A stretch of 50,640 nt of DNA from an uncultured Spirochaetia bacterium (GTDB taxonomy: Bacteria > Spirochaetota > Brachyspiria > Brachyspirales > Brachyspiraceae). The position numbers and the translations under genes are program-made. Each line of letters opens with the position of its first letter. Position 1 is the stretch's first letter. The stretch is taken from assembly GCA_947040945.1 (NCBI GenBank), contig CAMRCO010000003.1:1-50640 (forward strand), given 5' to 3'. The notes beneath the pieces are model-generated. The model searched no databases and had not been told where the DNA came from. It saw only the letters and a list, made by a program, of their open reading frames with translations. Positions 25,803 through 35,914 of the stretch are shown one piece after another.

Positions 25803-26011
25803 TAAAAATAAGCCTCAAACTCAAGCTCTTTTATCGCCTCAATTATTTTTTCAGAATCAAGCTTACTCTCATCATATTCTATTTTTGCATTTTTCTCTTC
25901 AAGACTAACTGTAACACTCTCTATTCCTTCAAGTTCAGTAATAGCGTTTTTAACACTTGTAGAACAATGACTACAGTTCATGCCGTTTATATTTATAATA
26001 ATACTTTTCAT
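25802..26011 (-). CDS. HMA-domain metal chaperone, CopZ-like
   Basis: A 69-residue single-domain protein of the heavy-metal-associated fold. The metal-binding loop is GMNCSHCSTSV (GMxCxxC), followed by the usual VKNAITELEGIESVTVSLEEK and YDESKLDSEKIIEAI helices. Such proteins carry Cu(I) or other soft metals to P1B ATPases or sensors. A reading frame extends 23 codons upstream through the oadB terminator, but AAGGAG 7 bases before the ATG at 26011 fixes the start. Its position in front of ruvA-uvrC is unusual for a metal chaperone; the P1B ATPase at 33980-35914 lacks an HMA domain of its own. Confidence 0.88.
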   Translation of the reverse strand: MKSIIININGMNCSHCSTSVKNAITELEGIESVTVSLEEKNAKIEYDESKLDSEKIIEAIKELEFEAYF

Positions 26012-26040
26012 TAAAACACTCCTTAAATTTAAAAAATTAT

Positions 26041-26081
26041 AAAAAAAATGCAGACTATCATTATTATAAATAGTCTGCATT
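26041..26081 (-). terminator. Strong rho-independent terminator of oadGAB
   Basis: A perfect 12-pair stem (AATGCAGACTAT at 26047-26058 with ATAGTCTGCATT at 26070-26081) with an 11-base loop is followed on the minus strand by eight T residues (26048-26041). It separates oadB from the HMA-ruvA-uvrC group. Confidence 0.93.
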
Positions 26082-26112
26082 GTAAATTATTCTTCACACA
26101 AGAATATATTAT

Positions 26113-27519
26113 TTAACCTAATATAGCAAGTAAAACTCCAGCAGCAACAGCTGAACCTATTACACCAGAAACATTAGGCCCCATAGCATGCATAAGTAGG
26201 AAGTTTTGAGAATTACTTTCAAGCCCTACTTTATTTACCACTCGAGCAGCCATTGGTACAGCTGAAACTCCAGCCGCTCCAATTAAAGGATTAATTTTTT
26301 CTTTTGATAATGCATTCATTAACTTAGCAAGTAAAACTCCTCCAGCCGTTCCCATAGCAAATGCGACAAGTCCTAAGAGCAAAATACCTATAGTTTCAAA
26401 TCTTAAAAACTTATCAGCGGCAAGTTTACCACCAACAGCAAGACCTAAAAGTATGGTAACAATATTAATAAACTCATTTTGTGCAGTTTTTGACAGTCTA
26501 TCTGTAACTCCAGATTCCCTGATCAAATTACCAAACATTAAAGCACCAATTAAAGGAGCTGCATCTGGTAACAAAAATGCGACAAGCAATATAACTACTA
26601 GAGGAAATATAATTTTCTCTCTTTTACTTACAGGTCTAAGTTGCTTCATAACAATGTTACGCTCACTTTCAGTCGTGAGTGCTTTCATTATAGGCGGTTG
26701 TATTATAGGAACCAAAGCCATATATGAATACGCAGCAACAGCAATCGCTCCAAGTAATTCAGGGGCAAGCCTCGATGCTAAAAATATAGCAGTAGGCCCA
26801 TCAGCTCCTCCAATAATTCCAATTGAAGCCGCTTCGCTTAATGTAAAATCTATTACAGGAACAAACTTTGAAAGCAGAATAGCACCAAATACAGTGCCAA
26901 ATATACCTACTTGAGCCGCTGCTCCGAGTAAAGCTGTTTTAGGATTAGCAATTAAAGGCCCAAAATCAGTCATAGCTCCAACACCTATAAATATAAATAG
27001 TGGAAAAAGTCCTGACTCAACACCAAAGCTGTATATTTGCCCTAAAAAACCACCAGTTTCTGCTGTGAAAACTATTTGCTCTACAGCCAAAACTACTGGA
27101 GTAGCCGCAATATTAGCAATAGGTACATTAGCAAGTATTCCTCCAACACCAATAGGTATTAAAAGAAGTGGCTCAAATCCTTTTGATATAGCAAGCCATA
27201 CAAGTAAAAGACCTACTAATATCATTATTATATTCTGCCATAAAGGTGCTGGCACACTCTGTAACTCTTTAATTTTAGAATAATAAGTATTTTCTAATCT
27301 TTTATTTTTACTCATTTGTTCTTTAGCTATGTCTTCTTCAGTCTCTTTAATAAGACCACCAAATGCGGTGCTTTTTATTAATGACTTTATAGAATCTTTA
27401 AAGTTTAACGTTTCTCTTTCTTCTGTTGTTTGAGTAGTGTTTTGGTCCACATTTTGAGCAAGTATAGTCGTAGTAGATACGAACATAACTACAAACATTA
27501 TAAAGAATATTTTTCTCAT
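26113..27519 (-). CDS. oadB: Na+-pumping oxaloacetate decarboxylase, beta subunit
   Basis: A 468-residue inner-membrane protein that decarboxylates carboxybiotin and pumps Na+ outward. Conserved blocks include [39 protein letters not shown] (with the Na+-site region), and the C-terminal [19 protein letters not shown] and [18 protein letters not shown]. It has about 80 residues before the first conserved helix: a signal-like segment (about 1-21) and a charged linker, longer than in classic OadB. AAGGAG lies before the ATG. It is the last gene of the oadG-oadA-oadB operon and is followed by a strong terminator. Confidence 0.93.
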   Translation of the reverse strand: MRKIFFIMFVVMFVSTTTILAQNVDQNTTQTTEERETLNFKDSIKSLIKSTAFGGLIKETEEDIAKEQMSKNKRLENTYYSKIKELQSVPAPLWQNIIMILVGLLLVWLAISKGFEPLLLIPIGVGGILANVPIANIAATPVVLAVEQIVFTAETGGFLGQIYSFGVESGLFPLFIFIGVGAMTDFGPLIANPKTALLGAAAQVGIFGTVFGAILLSKFVPVIDFTLSEAASIGIIGGADGPTAIFLASRLAPELLGAIAVAAYSYMALVPIIQPPIMKALTTESERNIVMKQLRPVSKREKIIFPLVVILLVAFLLPDAAPLIGALMFGNLIRESGVTDRLSKTAQNEFINIVTILLGLAVGGKLAADKFLRFETIGILLLGLVAFAMGTAGGVLLAKLMNALSKEKINPLIGAAGVSAVPMAARVVNKVGLESNSQNFLLMHAMGPNVSGVIGSAVAAGVLLAILG

Positions 27520-27550
27520 TTTTTTTATTTCTCCTTTATTATAATGTAGT

Positions 27551-29365
27551 TTAGCCTATTAAAGCAATTTCTTGCCCTGCTACTACTTGATCTCCTACTT
27601 TAACTTTTATCTCTTTAACAACACCAGAGGTAACTGCTTTAATTTCTACTTCCATTTTCATTGACTCTAAAACAATAATAGGAGTGCCATCATTAACGCT
27701 TGTTCCTTCTCCTGCTACAATTCTTAAAACAGTACCCGGAAGACCAGCCTCAATAGGTGTAAGTGATTTAGGAGCAGAGCCTGATGATTGTTGTGTTGTG
27801 CTTTCTGTTGTTACGCCATCTTTCACAGAATAATCGTAGCTTGATCCATTAACTACTGCCTTACCATTTTCAAGTTTTACACCATAGTCAGTGCCTGCTA
27901 TTGTAACAGTAACAGCATTTGATGAGCCTGATGCTTTAGCAGGAGCGTCAGCTTTATCAGGGTCATTTTTTCTAATACCAAGTTTAGCTTCACCTTTAAT
28001 AAACTGTATACCTTTATCTTTACAACATGCAGCAATAAATATATTTTCATCTGATAAATCTGTAACGCCCGCATCTTTAAGAGCTTTTTCAGCAGCAGCA
28101 CGTCCTTTTTTAGGGTCTTTATCATCTATATCCATAGCGATTTCAGTTGTAGGTTTAAGTCCTAATTGCTCGCTAGCTATTCTAATTATTTCAGCGTCAG
28201 GAGTAACAGGAGTTTTTCCAAAATAACCTAAAACCATTTTTCCATAACCTTCAGCTATTTTTACCCAATCTCCTTGCATAACATTATTAAATGCTTGTTG
28301 GAAATAGAACTGAGAAACAGGTGTAACTGATGTACCAAAACCACCCTTTTCTACAACCTCTGTCATAGCTTTTATAACTTCAGGAAATCTATTCATAACA
28401 TTAATATCACGCATCATTTGAGTGTTAGCAGTTAAAGCTCCACCCGGCATAGGTGCGAATGGAATAAGTGGCTCAACTGTTCTACTTTCAGGTGGCAAGA
28501 AATAATTCTTCATGCAATCCTTAAATACCTCTTCAGCTTCACGTATTTTATTAATATCAATACCTAAGTCATAATCAGTGCCACGTAAAGCATGCCACAT
28601 AACTATTAAATCAGTTTGACATGTTCCACCAGAAGCAGGTGCGAGTGACAAGTCAATGTAGTCAGCACCAGCGTCTAAAGCTGCCATATACTGTAATGCA
28701 CCAATTCCTGCAGTTTCATGGCTATGCATTTGAATACGCATATCATTTCCTACAAGTTTTCTAGCTTCTTTAATTGTATCATAAACTACTTTAGGTGTAG
28801 TTGTACCAGATGCATCCTTAAAACATATTGAGTCATAAGGAACTTTTTCTATAATTTGCTTTAATACCTTAATATAGAACTCAGCATCATGTGCCCCTTT
28901 ACATCCAGGAGGTAATGCCATCATTGAAACTACAACTTGGTGATTAAGTCCAGCTTCTTTAATACATGTTCCACTATATATAAGATTGTTTACGTCATTT
29001 AATGCGTCAAAGTTTCTTATAGTAGAGATTCCATGTTTCTTAAATAATTCAGCATGAAGTTTAATCATTTCTCTAGGCTGTGATTCAAGCCCTACAACAT
29101 TAACACCACGTGCCAAAGTTTGTAAGTCAGCATCTTTTCCTGCTATACGTCTAAATTGATCCATAACAGCAAATGCATCTTCATTATTGTAAAAATATGC
29201 ACTTTGAAATGCTGCCCCACCACCTGCTTCAAAATAAGTTATACCTGCGTCGACAAAAGCCTCTAATGCTGGTATATAATCTTTTGATAAAACACGTGCT
29301 CCATATACAGATTGAAATCCATCTCTAAAAGCCGTAATCATAAATTTTATTTGCTTTTTAGCCAT
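27551..29365 (-). CDS. oadA: Oxaloacetate decarboxylase alpha subunit (biotin-dependent carboxyltransferase)
   Basis: A 604-residue cytoplasmic subunit that moves CO2 from oxaloacetate to biotin. Residues about 1-300 form the carboxyltransferase TIM barrel ([13 protein letters not shown] at the N-terminus, [11 protein letters not shown] and [10 protein letters not shown]-like metal and substrate motifs). Residues about 310-460 are the conserved carboxylase domain. An A/S-rich linker leads to the C-terminal biotinyl domain, where ESMKMEVEI places the biotinylated lysine at residue 570. The start motif reads DGFQS rather than the common DAHQS. Adjacent beta and gamma subunits identify a Na+-pump decarboxylase rather than a soluble pyruvate carboxylase subunit. 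Biotin is probably supplied through BioY. Confidence 0.93.
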   Translation of the reverse strand: MAKKQIKFMITAFRDGFQSVYGARVLSKDYIPALEAFVDAGITYFEAGGGAAFQSAYFYNNEDAFAVMDQFRRIAGKDADLQTLARGVNVVGLESQPREMIKLHAELFKKHGISTIRNFDALNDVNNLIYSGTCIKEAGLNHQVVVSMMALPPGCKGAHDAEFYIKVLKQIIEKVPYDSICFKDASGTTTPKVVYDTIKEARKLVGNDMRIQMHSHETAGIGALQYMAALDAGADYIDLSLAPASGGTCQTDLIVMWHALRGTDYDLGIDINKIREAEEVFKDCMKNYFLPPESRTVEPLIPFAPMPGGALTANTQMMRDINVMNRFPEVIKAMTEVVEKGGFGTSVTPVSQFYFQQAFNNVMQGDWVKIAEGYGKMVLGYFGKTPVTPDAEIIRIASEQLGLKPTTEIAMDIDDKDPKKGRAAAEKALKDAGVTDLSDENIFIAACCKDKGIQFIKGEAKLGIRKNDPDKADAPAKASGSSNAVTVTIAGTDYGVKLENGKAVVNGSSYDYSVKDGVTTESTTQQSSGSAPKSLTPIEAGLPGTVLRIVAGEGTSVNDGTPIIVLESMKMEVEIKAVTSGVVKEIKVKVGDQVVAGQEIALIG

Positions 29366-29395
29366 TTATTAACTCCTTTAAATATACAAAGACTA

Positions 29396-29623
29396 TTATT
29401 TATTATTTAAATGCGCTATCGCTATTGCAACAGCTAATTTAGTATTATCTACTTTTTGTGTCACTTGAGAACTACCTGTTTCTACAATCGGCATAATTCT
29501 ATCTATTACCGCAACTACTTTACTAACAAGTATCATTACAAAAACCAATATTACTAAAAATGATACTACAACACTCATACCAATAACCATTATTTGCAAG
29601 CCTTCTAGTAAGTTTGTATCCAT
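29396..29623 (-). CDS. oadG: Oxaloacetate decarboxylase gamma subunit
   Basis: A 75-residue small membrane subunit that holds the alpha and beta subunits together. It has a single membrane helix (about residues 12-35) following LLEGLQIMVIGMSVVVSFL, the conserved start of OadG, then a short hydrophilic tail. The tail lacks the obvious histidine/proline-rich Zn-binding end seen in Klebsiella OadG. A GTG three codons upstream overlaps the ribosome binding site; AAGGAG is 8 bases before the ATG at 29623. It is the first gene of the oad operon. A likely promoter is TTGCTT with TATAAT 16 bases on, around 29660-29682, but its match is only fair. Confidence 0.85.
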   Translation of the reverse strand: MDTNLLEGLQIMVIGMSVVVSFLVILVFVMILVSKVVAVIDRIMPIVETGSSQVTQKVDNTKLAVAIAIAHLNNK

Positions 29624-29806
29624 ATACAACACTCCTTAAATTTATATTGTATCAATTATATAACATTATACGATATAAGCAAGTCTTTCATGTCATAATT
29701 ATAGAAAATAAATATTTTACTTAAATCAGAATCATTTTTATATATAAGTATGTCGATAATTCAATAAAATGGTTTAATAGACTTTATTTAAAAATATGGA
29801 TTTATC

Positions 29807-31069
29807 GTGATTAAAAGATTAACACTTTCGAATGGTACTAGAGTTGTATTAGAAAAAATAAAATATTTAGATACTGTTTCAATGGGATTTTGGTTTTCTG
29901 TTGGCAGTGCTAGTGAGAGCAAAGAAGAGAATGGTTATACACATTTTGTAGAACACATGCTTTTCAAGGGTACAAAAAATTATGACGCTAAAGCTCTTAT
30001 AAAAGAAATTGAAGGAGTTGGCGGAGTTCTTAATGCTTTTACTTCAAGGCATTTTACTTCATTTTACGTTAGCATAACTTCAAAATATTTTACACGTGGA
30101 ATTAATGTTTTAATGGATATTATAAAGAATTCTGTTTTTGATGCAGAGGAAATTGAAAGAGAAAAACGAGTTATAATTGAAGAGATTAAAATGTCAAATG
30201 ATTTGCCTGAAGAGATAACAGGACAACAATTTTTCAAGAACGCCTATAAAGGCACTTCAATGACACTCCCTATTGCTGGCACAATATCTAATATTAAAAA
30301 AATAGAAAAAAAATCTATTCATTCATATTTCAAGAATAATCTTAATGCGAATAATTTAATAATTTCTATAGCAGGTAATTTCGACATTGATGAAGCTGAA
30401 AGACTATTGTCAAACTTTGATATGGAAGAAAACAAGAAAAACGAATGGTATGATATTCCATTTTACTATTCCACAAAGTCAACAGAAAAAAATGATTTAA
30501 ATCAAGTTTACTTTTCGCTTATAGCTCCTTCATTTAAGGCAGGTGACAAAAGAAATTATACTATCAGTGCTATTAATGATGCTTTTGGTGGAAGTTCTTA
30601 CTCAAGGCTTTTTCAAACAATAAGAGAGAAAAAAGGTTTATGTTATAATATATACAGTTATAATTCTGCATTTGCTAATGGTGGCACATTTGAAATACAT
30701 GGTTCTACAAGCTTAAAAAATTATGCCTACACTATCGAAAGTATACATAATGAAGTTGAAGGCTTTCTTAAAGAAAAAATAAGCGAAACTGAATTAACTG
30801 ATGCTAAAGAAATGTATAGAGGGTCAATTGCTTTTAATAAACTCAATCCTGAATTCTTAATGAATAAAAATGCTAAACATGAATATTATTATAATAGACA
30901 TGTTCCATTTAAAGAAATGTATAAATCAGTTGATAAAATCAATATGAAAGATTCTCACGCTATTATAGAAGAACTTTTAGGAAGTAAGAAATTTTTCCTA
31001 ACAGCAGTAGGCCCATTAGAAACTAATAAAAAGACAAAAGAGATATCAGAGAAGCTTAATCTCAATTAA
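29807..31069 (+). CDS. M16 family zinc peptidase
   Basis: A 420-residue peptidase of the pitrilysin/processing-peptidase family. The inverted zinc motif HFVEHMLFKGT (HxxEH) sits at about residues 46-56, and the distal zinc ligand is in the EREKRVIIEEI helix about 75 residues further. The C-terminal half (from about 220) is the second, inactive M16 domain with the SSYSRLFQTIREKKGLCYNIYS signature, so the fold is complete. The start is GTG. Bacterial relatives (YmxG, PqqL-like) act on small peptides or signal remnants; the substrate here is unknown. There is no signal peptide, so it is cytoplasmic. Confidence 0.92.
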   Translation: MIKRLTLSNGTRVVLEKIKYLDTVSMGFWFSVGSASESKEENGYTHFVEHMLFKGTKNYDAKALIKEIEGVGGVLNAFTSRHFTSFYVSITSKYFTRGINVLMDIIKNSVFDAEEIEREKRVIIEEIKMSNDLPEEITGQQFFKNAYKGTSMTLPIAGTISNIKKIEKKSIHSYFKNNLNANNLIISIAGNFDIDEAERLLSNFDMEENKKNEWYDIPFYYSTKSTEKNDLNQVYFSLIAPSFKAGDKRNYTISAINDAFGGSSYSRLFQTIREKKGLCYNIYSYNSAFANGGTFEIHGSTSLKNYAYTIESIHNEVEGFLKEKISETELTDAKEMYRGSIAFNKLNPEFLMNKNAKHEYYYNRHVPFKEMYKSVDKINMKDSHAIIEELLGSKKFFLTAVGPLETNKKTKEISEKLNLN

Positions 31070-31092
31070 CTTTTTTTTCATACATTGGTACC

Positions 31093-31121
31093 TTGAAAAA
31101 TATTGTATTATAAAATATAAT
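31093..31121 (+). promoter_or_regulatory. Sigma70-type promoter of the GH57 gene
   Basis: TTGAAA (31093-31098), a 17-base spacer and perfect TATAAT (31116-31121), only 8 bases before the ATG, so the leader would be very short or transcription would be nearly leaderless. No Shine-Dalgarno is visible before this ATG, which agrees with a short leader. Confidence 0.55.
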
Positions 31122-31129
31122 CATTTCTT

Positions 31130-33244
31130 ATGAAAAGTATAAATTTAATTTTAGGCAATCATAATCATCAGCCTGTAGGTAATTTTGATTTTGTAATAGA
31201 AGATACATATCAAAAAGCGTATAAACCATTTCTCGATTTACTCTCAAAATATCCAAATATAAAGTTTAATATGCATTATAGTGGTGCTCTTTTAGAATGG
31301 ATTGAGGCGAATCATTATGAACATATAGAAGAGCTTAAAAAACTTGTTTTAAGTAAGCAAGTTGAAATGCAAGGTGGTGGATTTTATGAGCCTATACTAC
31401 CCTCCATTCCTGACAGAGATAAAAATACTCAATTAGTAAAGCTAAATGAATACATAAAAAAAACTTTTGGTGTTAGCCCTAATGGTGCTTGGCTTACTGA
31501 ACGTGTTTGGGAACCTACACTTGTAAAACATTATGCTGATGCTAACTTAAAATATATAGTAATTGATGACTCTCAACTTTTGCTATCTTGTATTGATAAA
31601 AATAATATGCATGGATATTTTGCGACAGACGATGAGGACAAGTTGCTTAATATTTTTCCAATATCTGAAGACTTAAGATATTTAATACCATTTAAAGAGC
31701 CAGAAGAGGCAATAGAATATTTGGGTAGTATTGCTACAGAAGACGGTAATAGACTTGTAGTTTTACAAGATGATGGTGAAAAATATGGAAGTTGGCCTGG
31801 TACTTATGAGTGGGTATATAAAAATGAATGGCTTAAAAAGTTTTTTGACATTCTAACAAAAGAGAAAGCTTGGATTAAAACTGTAACATATAGCGAGTAT
31901 TTAAATAAACATAAACCAATTTCTAATATTTACTTACCTACAGGGTCATATAATGAAATGCTTATGTGGTCACTTCCTCCTAAAGAGCAGGCTGTTTTTC
32001 ATGAAACTACTAAAAAATTAAAAAAAGAAAATAATACAAATATATTACCTTTTATGCGTGCTGGATTTTGGAGAAATTATTTTTCTAAATATAGTGAAAG
32101 TAACAGAATGCATAAACGCATGATGCTTACATCTAACATGGTTGCTAGTATGAAAGAAAGCTCTAGCAAGAAAAAAGCTCTAAACTATTTGCTTAAAAGT
32201 CAATGTAACTGCCCCTATTGGCATGGAACATTTGGCGGACTTTATTTAAATAATTTACGTCATGGAACATACGCTAACATTATTAATGCCTCAAAAATTG
32301 CTGAAGCTGATGAACTTAAAAATAAAGATTTTATAGTAAAAGAAATAGATTATGACCTTGATACTAGAAATGAAGTTTATATAAGTTCAAAAAAAGAAAG
32401 TTTTATTTTACACAGCAAACATGGATCTATTATTGAATGGGATATAAAGTCAGGGTCTCCAACAAATTTAGTAGACACTATGAAAAGGCGTGAAGAGGCA
32501 TATCATATAGAAGCTTTATCAAATAAAAATGAAAATCAAAATAGTGAGCATGTGTCGATACATGACATAGTGAAAACTATAGATGATGACACACTTAAAT
32601 ATTTGGTATTTGACAAAAATGAAAAGGTTTTATGTGTAGATCATTTTTTAGCAAACTTCACAACCGCTTCTGACTTTTCTTTAATGAACTATAATGATAT
32701 TTACACGCTAAGCTCTGAGTATTACAATATAAAAAAGATAGAAGAAAAAACAGATAGAGTTCAAGTTAGTTTTGAAATTGATGGGTTTATTAATGATAAA
32801 AGTATCACACTTGAAAAAACTTATAGCATACTAAAAAAAGGTGGTTTAATATTAGATGTTTTAATAAAGAATAATTCAGACACTGATATTAGCTTTGTGT
32901 ATGCACTTGAAAATAATATAACACTGCTTGCAGGAAATGAAAAAGACAGATACTACACAAAAAGCAATTCGCTTGAACGCTCATCTGAAACTTTGTCTGA
33001 TTTTGGAGAATATGAAGGAGATACTTTTGGTATGCGTGATGAGGGGTATCTTAAACTTGACATAGTGTTTAAGTCTGATAAGAAAACTAAGTTTTTATAC
33101 ATGCCAAACTTTACTATAAGTGATGCTGTAGATAAACTAGAAATGAATTATCAAAACTCTACTATAGTCTCTTTGATAGAGTTTAATATAAAATCTAAAA
33201 AGAGTGAAAAATATAGTTTAGAAATTAGTAAAAAGGATTTGTAA
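31130..33244 (+). CDS. GH57 4-alpha-glucanotransferase / amylase
   Basis: A 704-residue glycoside hydrolase family 57 enzyme that rearranges or cleaves alpha-1,4-glucans. Family motifs in order: GNHNHQPVGNF (motif 1), GGGFYEPILP (motif 2), AWLTERVWEP with the catalytic Glu (motif 3), LQDDGEKYGSWP with the acid/base Asp (motif 4), and the SQCNCPYWHGTFGGLYL helix region (motif 5). Residues about 380-704 form the C-terminal beta-rich domains of the glucanotransferase subgroup (DUF1925/1926-type). There is no signal peptide, so it acts on cytoplasmic glycogen or maltodextrins. The next gene begins one base after the stop. Confidence 0.92.
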   Translation: MKSINLILGNHNHQPVGNFDFVIEDTYQKAYKPFLDLLSKYPNIKFNMHYSGALLEWIEANHYEHIEELKKLVLSKQVEMQGGGFYEPILPSIPDRDKNTQLVKLNEYIKKTFGVSPNGAWLTERVWEPTLVKHYADANLKYIVIDDSQLLLSCIDKNNMHGYFATDDEDKLLNIFPISEDLRYLIPFKEPEEAIEYLGSIATEDGNRLVVLQDDGEKYGSWPGTYEWVYKNEWLKKFFDILTKEKAWIKTVTYSEYLNKHKPISNIYLPTGSYNEMLMWSLPPKEQAVFHETTKKLKKENNTNILPFMRAGFWRNYFSKYSESNRMHKRMMLTSNMVASMKESSSKKKALNYLLKSQCNCPYWHGTFGGLYLNNLRHGTYANIINASKIAEADELKNKDFIVKEIDYDLDTRNEVYISSKKESFILHSKHGSIIEWDIKSGSPTNLVDTMKRREEAYHIEALSNKNENQNSEHVSIHDIVKTIDDDTLKYLVFDKNEKVLCVDHFLANFTTASDFSLMNYNDIYTLSSEYYNIKKIEEKTDRVQVSFEIDGFINDKSITLEKTYSILKKGGLILDVLIKNNSDTDISFVYALENNITLLAGNEKDRYYTKSNSLERSSETLSDFGEYEGDTFGMRDEGYLKLDIVFKSDKKTKFLYMPNFTISDAVDKLEMNYQNSTIVSLIEFNIKSKKSEKYSLEISKKDL

Positions 33245-33245
33245 A

Positions 33246-33923
33246 ATGAAGGCATTTTGTGTAATAAGCCCAAAAAAACAATCAGGAAAAACATATATAT
33301 CATCTATAGCAATATCTTCACTTATGAGTGTAAAGCGATCAGTTGCTTACTATAAACCTTTTATAATGAATGTTCTTGATAATAAACTGCCAGATATTGA
33401 TTATATAAAACGAACAACAAGTATGAATGTGTCAGATATTTATACATCTTTTGCATGCTCAGGAAATATTTCACCTATGCATAGTACAGATATAGCAATT
33501 GATCACAGAGACATTCTAGACCTATTTGAGGAAATATCTTATAAATATGATGTTATGGTGTTAGAAGCTTTAGGTTTATATGACCCTATAAGTGAGGGCT
33601 ATACTTTTTCTAATTTGATACTTGATATGCCAAAGTCAATTGAAACATCTGTTATAGCTGTTGTTGAATATAATGCTAACATTATAAGTCAAACACTAGG
33701 ACTGGTAGAGCAACTCCATTCTCGCAAACTAAAAACATCTATGATTATTATTAATCAAACAAAAGAACTTCTTATCGACTATAAAGTAATAGAATATCTA
33801 AGAGATCAGCTTGACCCTATTAACGTATTTAGTATGACATTTGAAAATAATGCAGGTACAGACAAAATACTTGCGGCTGATGAAAAATATAGTGATATAC
33901 TTGATGCTATTCTTCTAACTTAA
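33246..33923 (+). CDS. BioD-like P-loop protein
   Basis: A 225-residue soluble protein resembling dethiobiotin synthetase and the BioD-like N-terminal domain of some phosphotransacetylases. The P-loop reads SPKKQSGKTYIS, with proline where Walker A usually has G or A. It has AYYKPF, like the VAVYKPV strand of BioD, and VLEALGLYDPISEGYTFSNL, which parallels 'VEGAGGLlvPi......Dla'. SVIAVVEY and MIIINQ match the later strands. No other biotin-synthesis gene is near, and BioY suggests biotin is imported, so true BioD function is doubtful. It starts one base after the GH57 gene, so the two are translationally linked. Confidence 0.65.
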   Translation: MKAFCVISPKKQSGKTYISSIAISSLMSVKRSVAYYKPFIMNVLDNKLPDIDYIKRTTSMNVSDIYTSFACSGNISPMHSTDIAIDHRDILDLFEEISYKYDVMVLEALGLYDPISEGYTFSNLILDMPKSIETSVIAVVEYNANIISQTLGLVEQLHSRKLKTSMIIINQTKELLIDYKVIEYLRDQLDPINVFSMTFENNAGTDKILAADEKYSDILDAILLT

Positions 33924-33954
33924 AAAACCTCCATATATAGTATACAGAGGTTTT
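33924..33954. terminator. Bidirectional rho-independent terminator
   Basis: AAAACCTC (33924-33931) pairs with GAGGTTTT (33947-33954). Both outer flanks supply T tracts (TTTT on plus, TTTTTT on minus), so it can end both the BioD-like gene and the convergent P-type ATPase gene. Confidence 0.82.
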
Positions 33955-33979
33955 CTAAACTTTTATTTATTTATATTAT

Positions 33980-35914
33980 TTAATGATCACAATTACAAGC
34001 CCCTGAAATCTCTTTAGAATGTAAAGCATCTAAATGTTTATCATCTCTTTTCTCAAACATAGGATACAAAATACGCAAAGCATTAAATATAACTAGAACA
34101 GTAACCCCAGTGTCAGCAAGTATAGCCATCCACATAGTGGCAAGTCCAAAGAATCCTAGTATAATGACTACAAACTTAATTACAAAAGCGAGCATTATAT
34201 TTTGCCATACAATTATATTTGTCCTTTTGGCTAATTTAATAATAGCAGCGACTTTAGAAGGTTTGTCGTCCATAATAACAACATCAGCATTTTCAACTGC
34301 CGCATCAGAGCCTAAAGCACCCATAGCAATACCAACATCAGCACGTGCAAGAGACGGGGCATCGTTTATTCCATCGCCTACAAAAATACTTGCCTTAGCA
34401 TTTTTCATTAATTCCTCAAGTCTAACCACTTTGTCTTCAGGTAAACATGCACCAATAGCATAATCAATATTGTTCTCTTTAGCAAATATTTCAACACGTT
34501 CTTTTTTATCACCACTTAAAATGGCTGTTTTAATACCCATTTTTGAAAGCTTTACTATAGCCTCATGTGTATCTTCTTTCACACTGTCATCAATTATAAA
34601 ACCACCAGCATAAGTGTCATCAATCGCCACATAAACATTAATGTCTTTGTTTACATCAAGAGGAAGTTCTATATTATTCTCTCTCATAAGGCTCGCACCA
34701 CCAACCAACACATTTTTATTATCAATAGTTGTTATAACACCTCGTCCGCTAATGTCTTTATAGTTATCAACTAATAAACTATTTATTTTTTCATATTCTG
34801 TTTCATAATAATGAACAATTGATTTCGCTATAGGGTGTTTGCTCTGTGATTCAGCATACGATGTATATTTGACAAATGTTTTTTCATCTAATCCACTGTT
34901 GTTTATTATAGATTTTACAGAAAACTCACCTTTTGTAAGAGTACCTGTTTTATCAAATATTACAGCATTAACTTTTGAAAGCAAATCGAAGAATACCCCG
35001 CCTTTAACTATAACTCCAATTTTTGAAGCACGTCCAATGGCAGCGAAATATGTTAAAGGAATTCCCACAACAAAAGCACATGGGCATGAAATTACAAGCA
35101 GAGTAAGAGCACGTCTAAACCACTCTGTAAAAATACCGCCTCCAAAAATAAATGGTGGGATAATAATAAGTGCTAAAGCGAGTGCCACAACTATAGGAGT
35201 ATATATGCTTGCAAATCGGCTTATAAATTTCTCAATTTTTGCCTTTCTAGTTTGAGACTCTTCTACAAGCTTTAGTATTCTAGCAATTGAAGATTCATCA
35301 TACACCTTCAAAACTTGTGCTTTTATACTACTTTCTCCATTAATCATACCAGCAAGAATATTGTCGTCTTTCCCTACAGTTTTAGGCATACTCTCGCCTG
35401 TTAAAGCTTTAGTGTCAAGCCAAGTTTCGCCTTCTATTATGACAGAGTCAAGAGGTATTTTTTCAAATGGGTAAATGCTTATAGTGTCTCCAACTTTAAC
35501 ATCTTTTACATCAACTGTTTTAATTTCTCCTCCCACAAATAAATTGGCAGTATCAGCTCTTACTGACATAAGAGAAAGTATTGTGTTTCTCGATTTTGAT
35601 GTAGCTTTATCTTCAAAATACATTCCAATTCTGTAAAAAATTAATACAGCTAAAGCTTCAGGATATTCGTGAATCGCAATTGCACCCAATGTCGCTATTG
35701 TCATCAAGAAACTTTCCCTCATAAACTTTCCACGAACAAAGTCAAGGAAAGCATTCTTAAACACAGTATGCCCAAGTAAAATATAGAAAGTGAAAAATAC
35801 TATATTTTCAACTAACTTATTTCCTTCATCATGGAATTTAGTTATTATAAATAATGCAATACTACTCAAAATTAACTGAACTATAAAAATTATTAAGTTT
35901 TTATTCTTTAACAT
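33980..35914 (-). CDS. P1B-type heavy-metal ATPase, probably Zn/Cd exporter
   Basis: A 644-residue inner-membrane pump. It has the actuator TGES loop (ALTGESMP), the membrane metal site SCPCAF (CPC), the phosphorylation site IFDKTGTLTKG, the SKHPIAKSI nucleotide motif (HP) and the hinge GDGINDAPSLARADVGIAMG. It lacks an N-terminal HMA domain but ends in a short Cys/His tail (GACNCDH) that may bind metal. The CPC motif with a final helix containing DTGV points to the Zn/Cd subgroup. The first ATG (35920) overlaps the AGGAG site; the ATG at 35914 is correctly spaced. It overlaps the upstream arsR-type gene by 14 bases and is co-regulated with it. Confidence 0.92.
   Translation of the reverse strand: MLKNKNLIIFIVQLILSSIALFIITKFHDEGNKLVENIVFFTFYILLGHTVFKNAFLDFVRGKFMRESFLMTIATLGAIAIHEYPEALAVLIFYRIGMYFEDKATSKSRNTILSLMSVRADTANLFVGGEIKTVDVKDVKVGDTISIYPFEKIPLDSVIIEGETWLDTKALTGESMPKTVGKDDNILAGMINGESSIKAQVLKVYDESSIARILKLVEESQTRKAKIEKFISRFASIYTPIVVALALALIIIPPFIFGGGIFTEWFRRALTLLVISCPCAFVVGIPLTYFAAIGRASKIGVIVKGGVFFDLLSKVNAVIFDKTGTLTKGEFSVKSIINNSGLDEKTFVKYTSYAESQSKHPIAKSIVHYYETEYEKINSLLVDNYKDISGRGVITTIDNKNVLVGGASLMRENNIELPLDVNKDINVYVAIDDTYAGGFIIDDSVKEDTHEAIVKLSKMGIKTAILSGDKKERVEIFAKENNIDYAIGACLPEDKVVRLEELMKNAKASIFVGDGINDAPSLARADVGIAMGALGSDAAVENADVVIMDDKPSKVAAIIKLAKRTNIIVWQNIMLAFVIKFVVIILGFFGLATMWMAILADTGVTVLVIFNALRILYPMFEKRDDKHLDALHSKEISGACNCDH

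Noticed and set aside
34110-34463. Plus-strand frame opposite the P1B ATPase gene
   Set aside because: It overlaps the conserved GDGIND region on the other strand and has no ribosome binding site.
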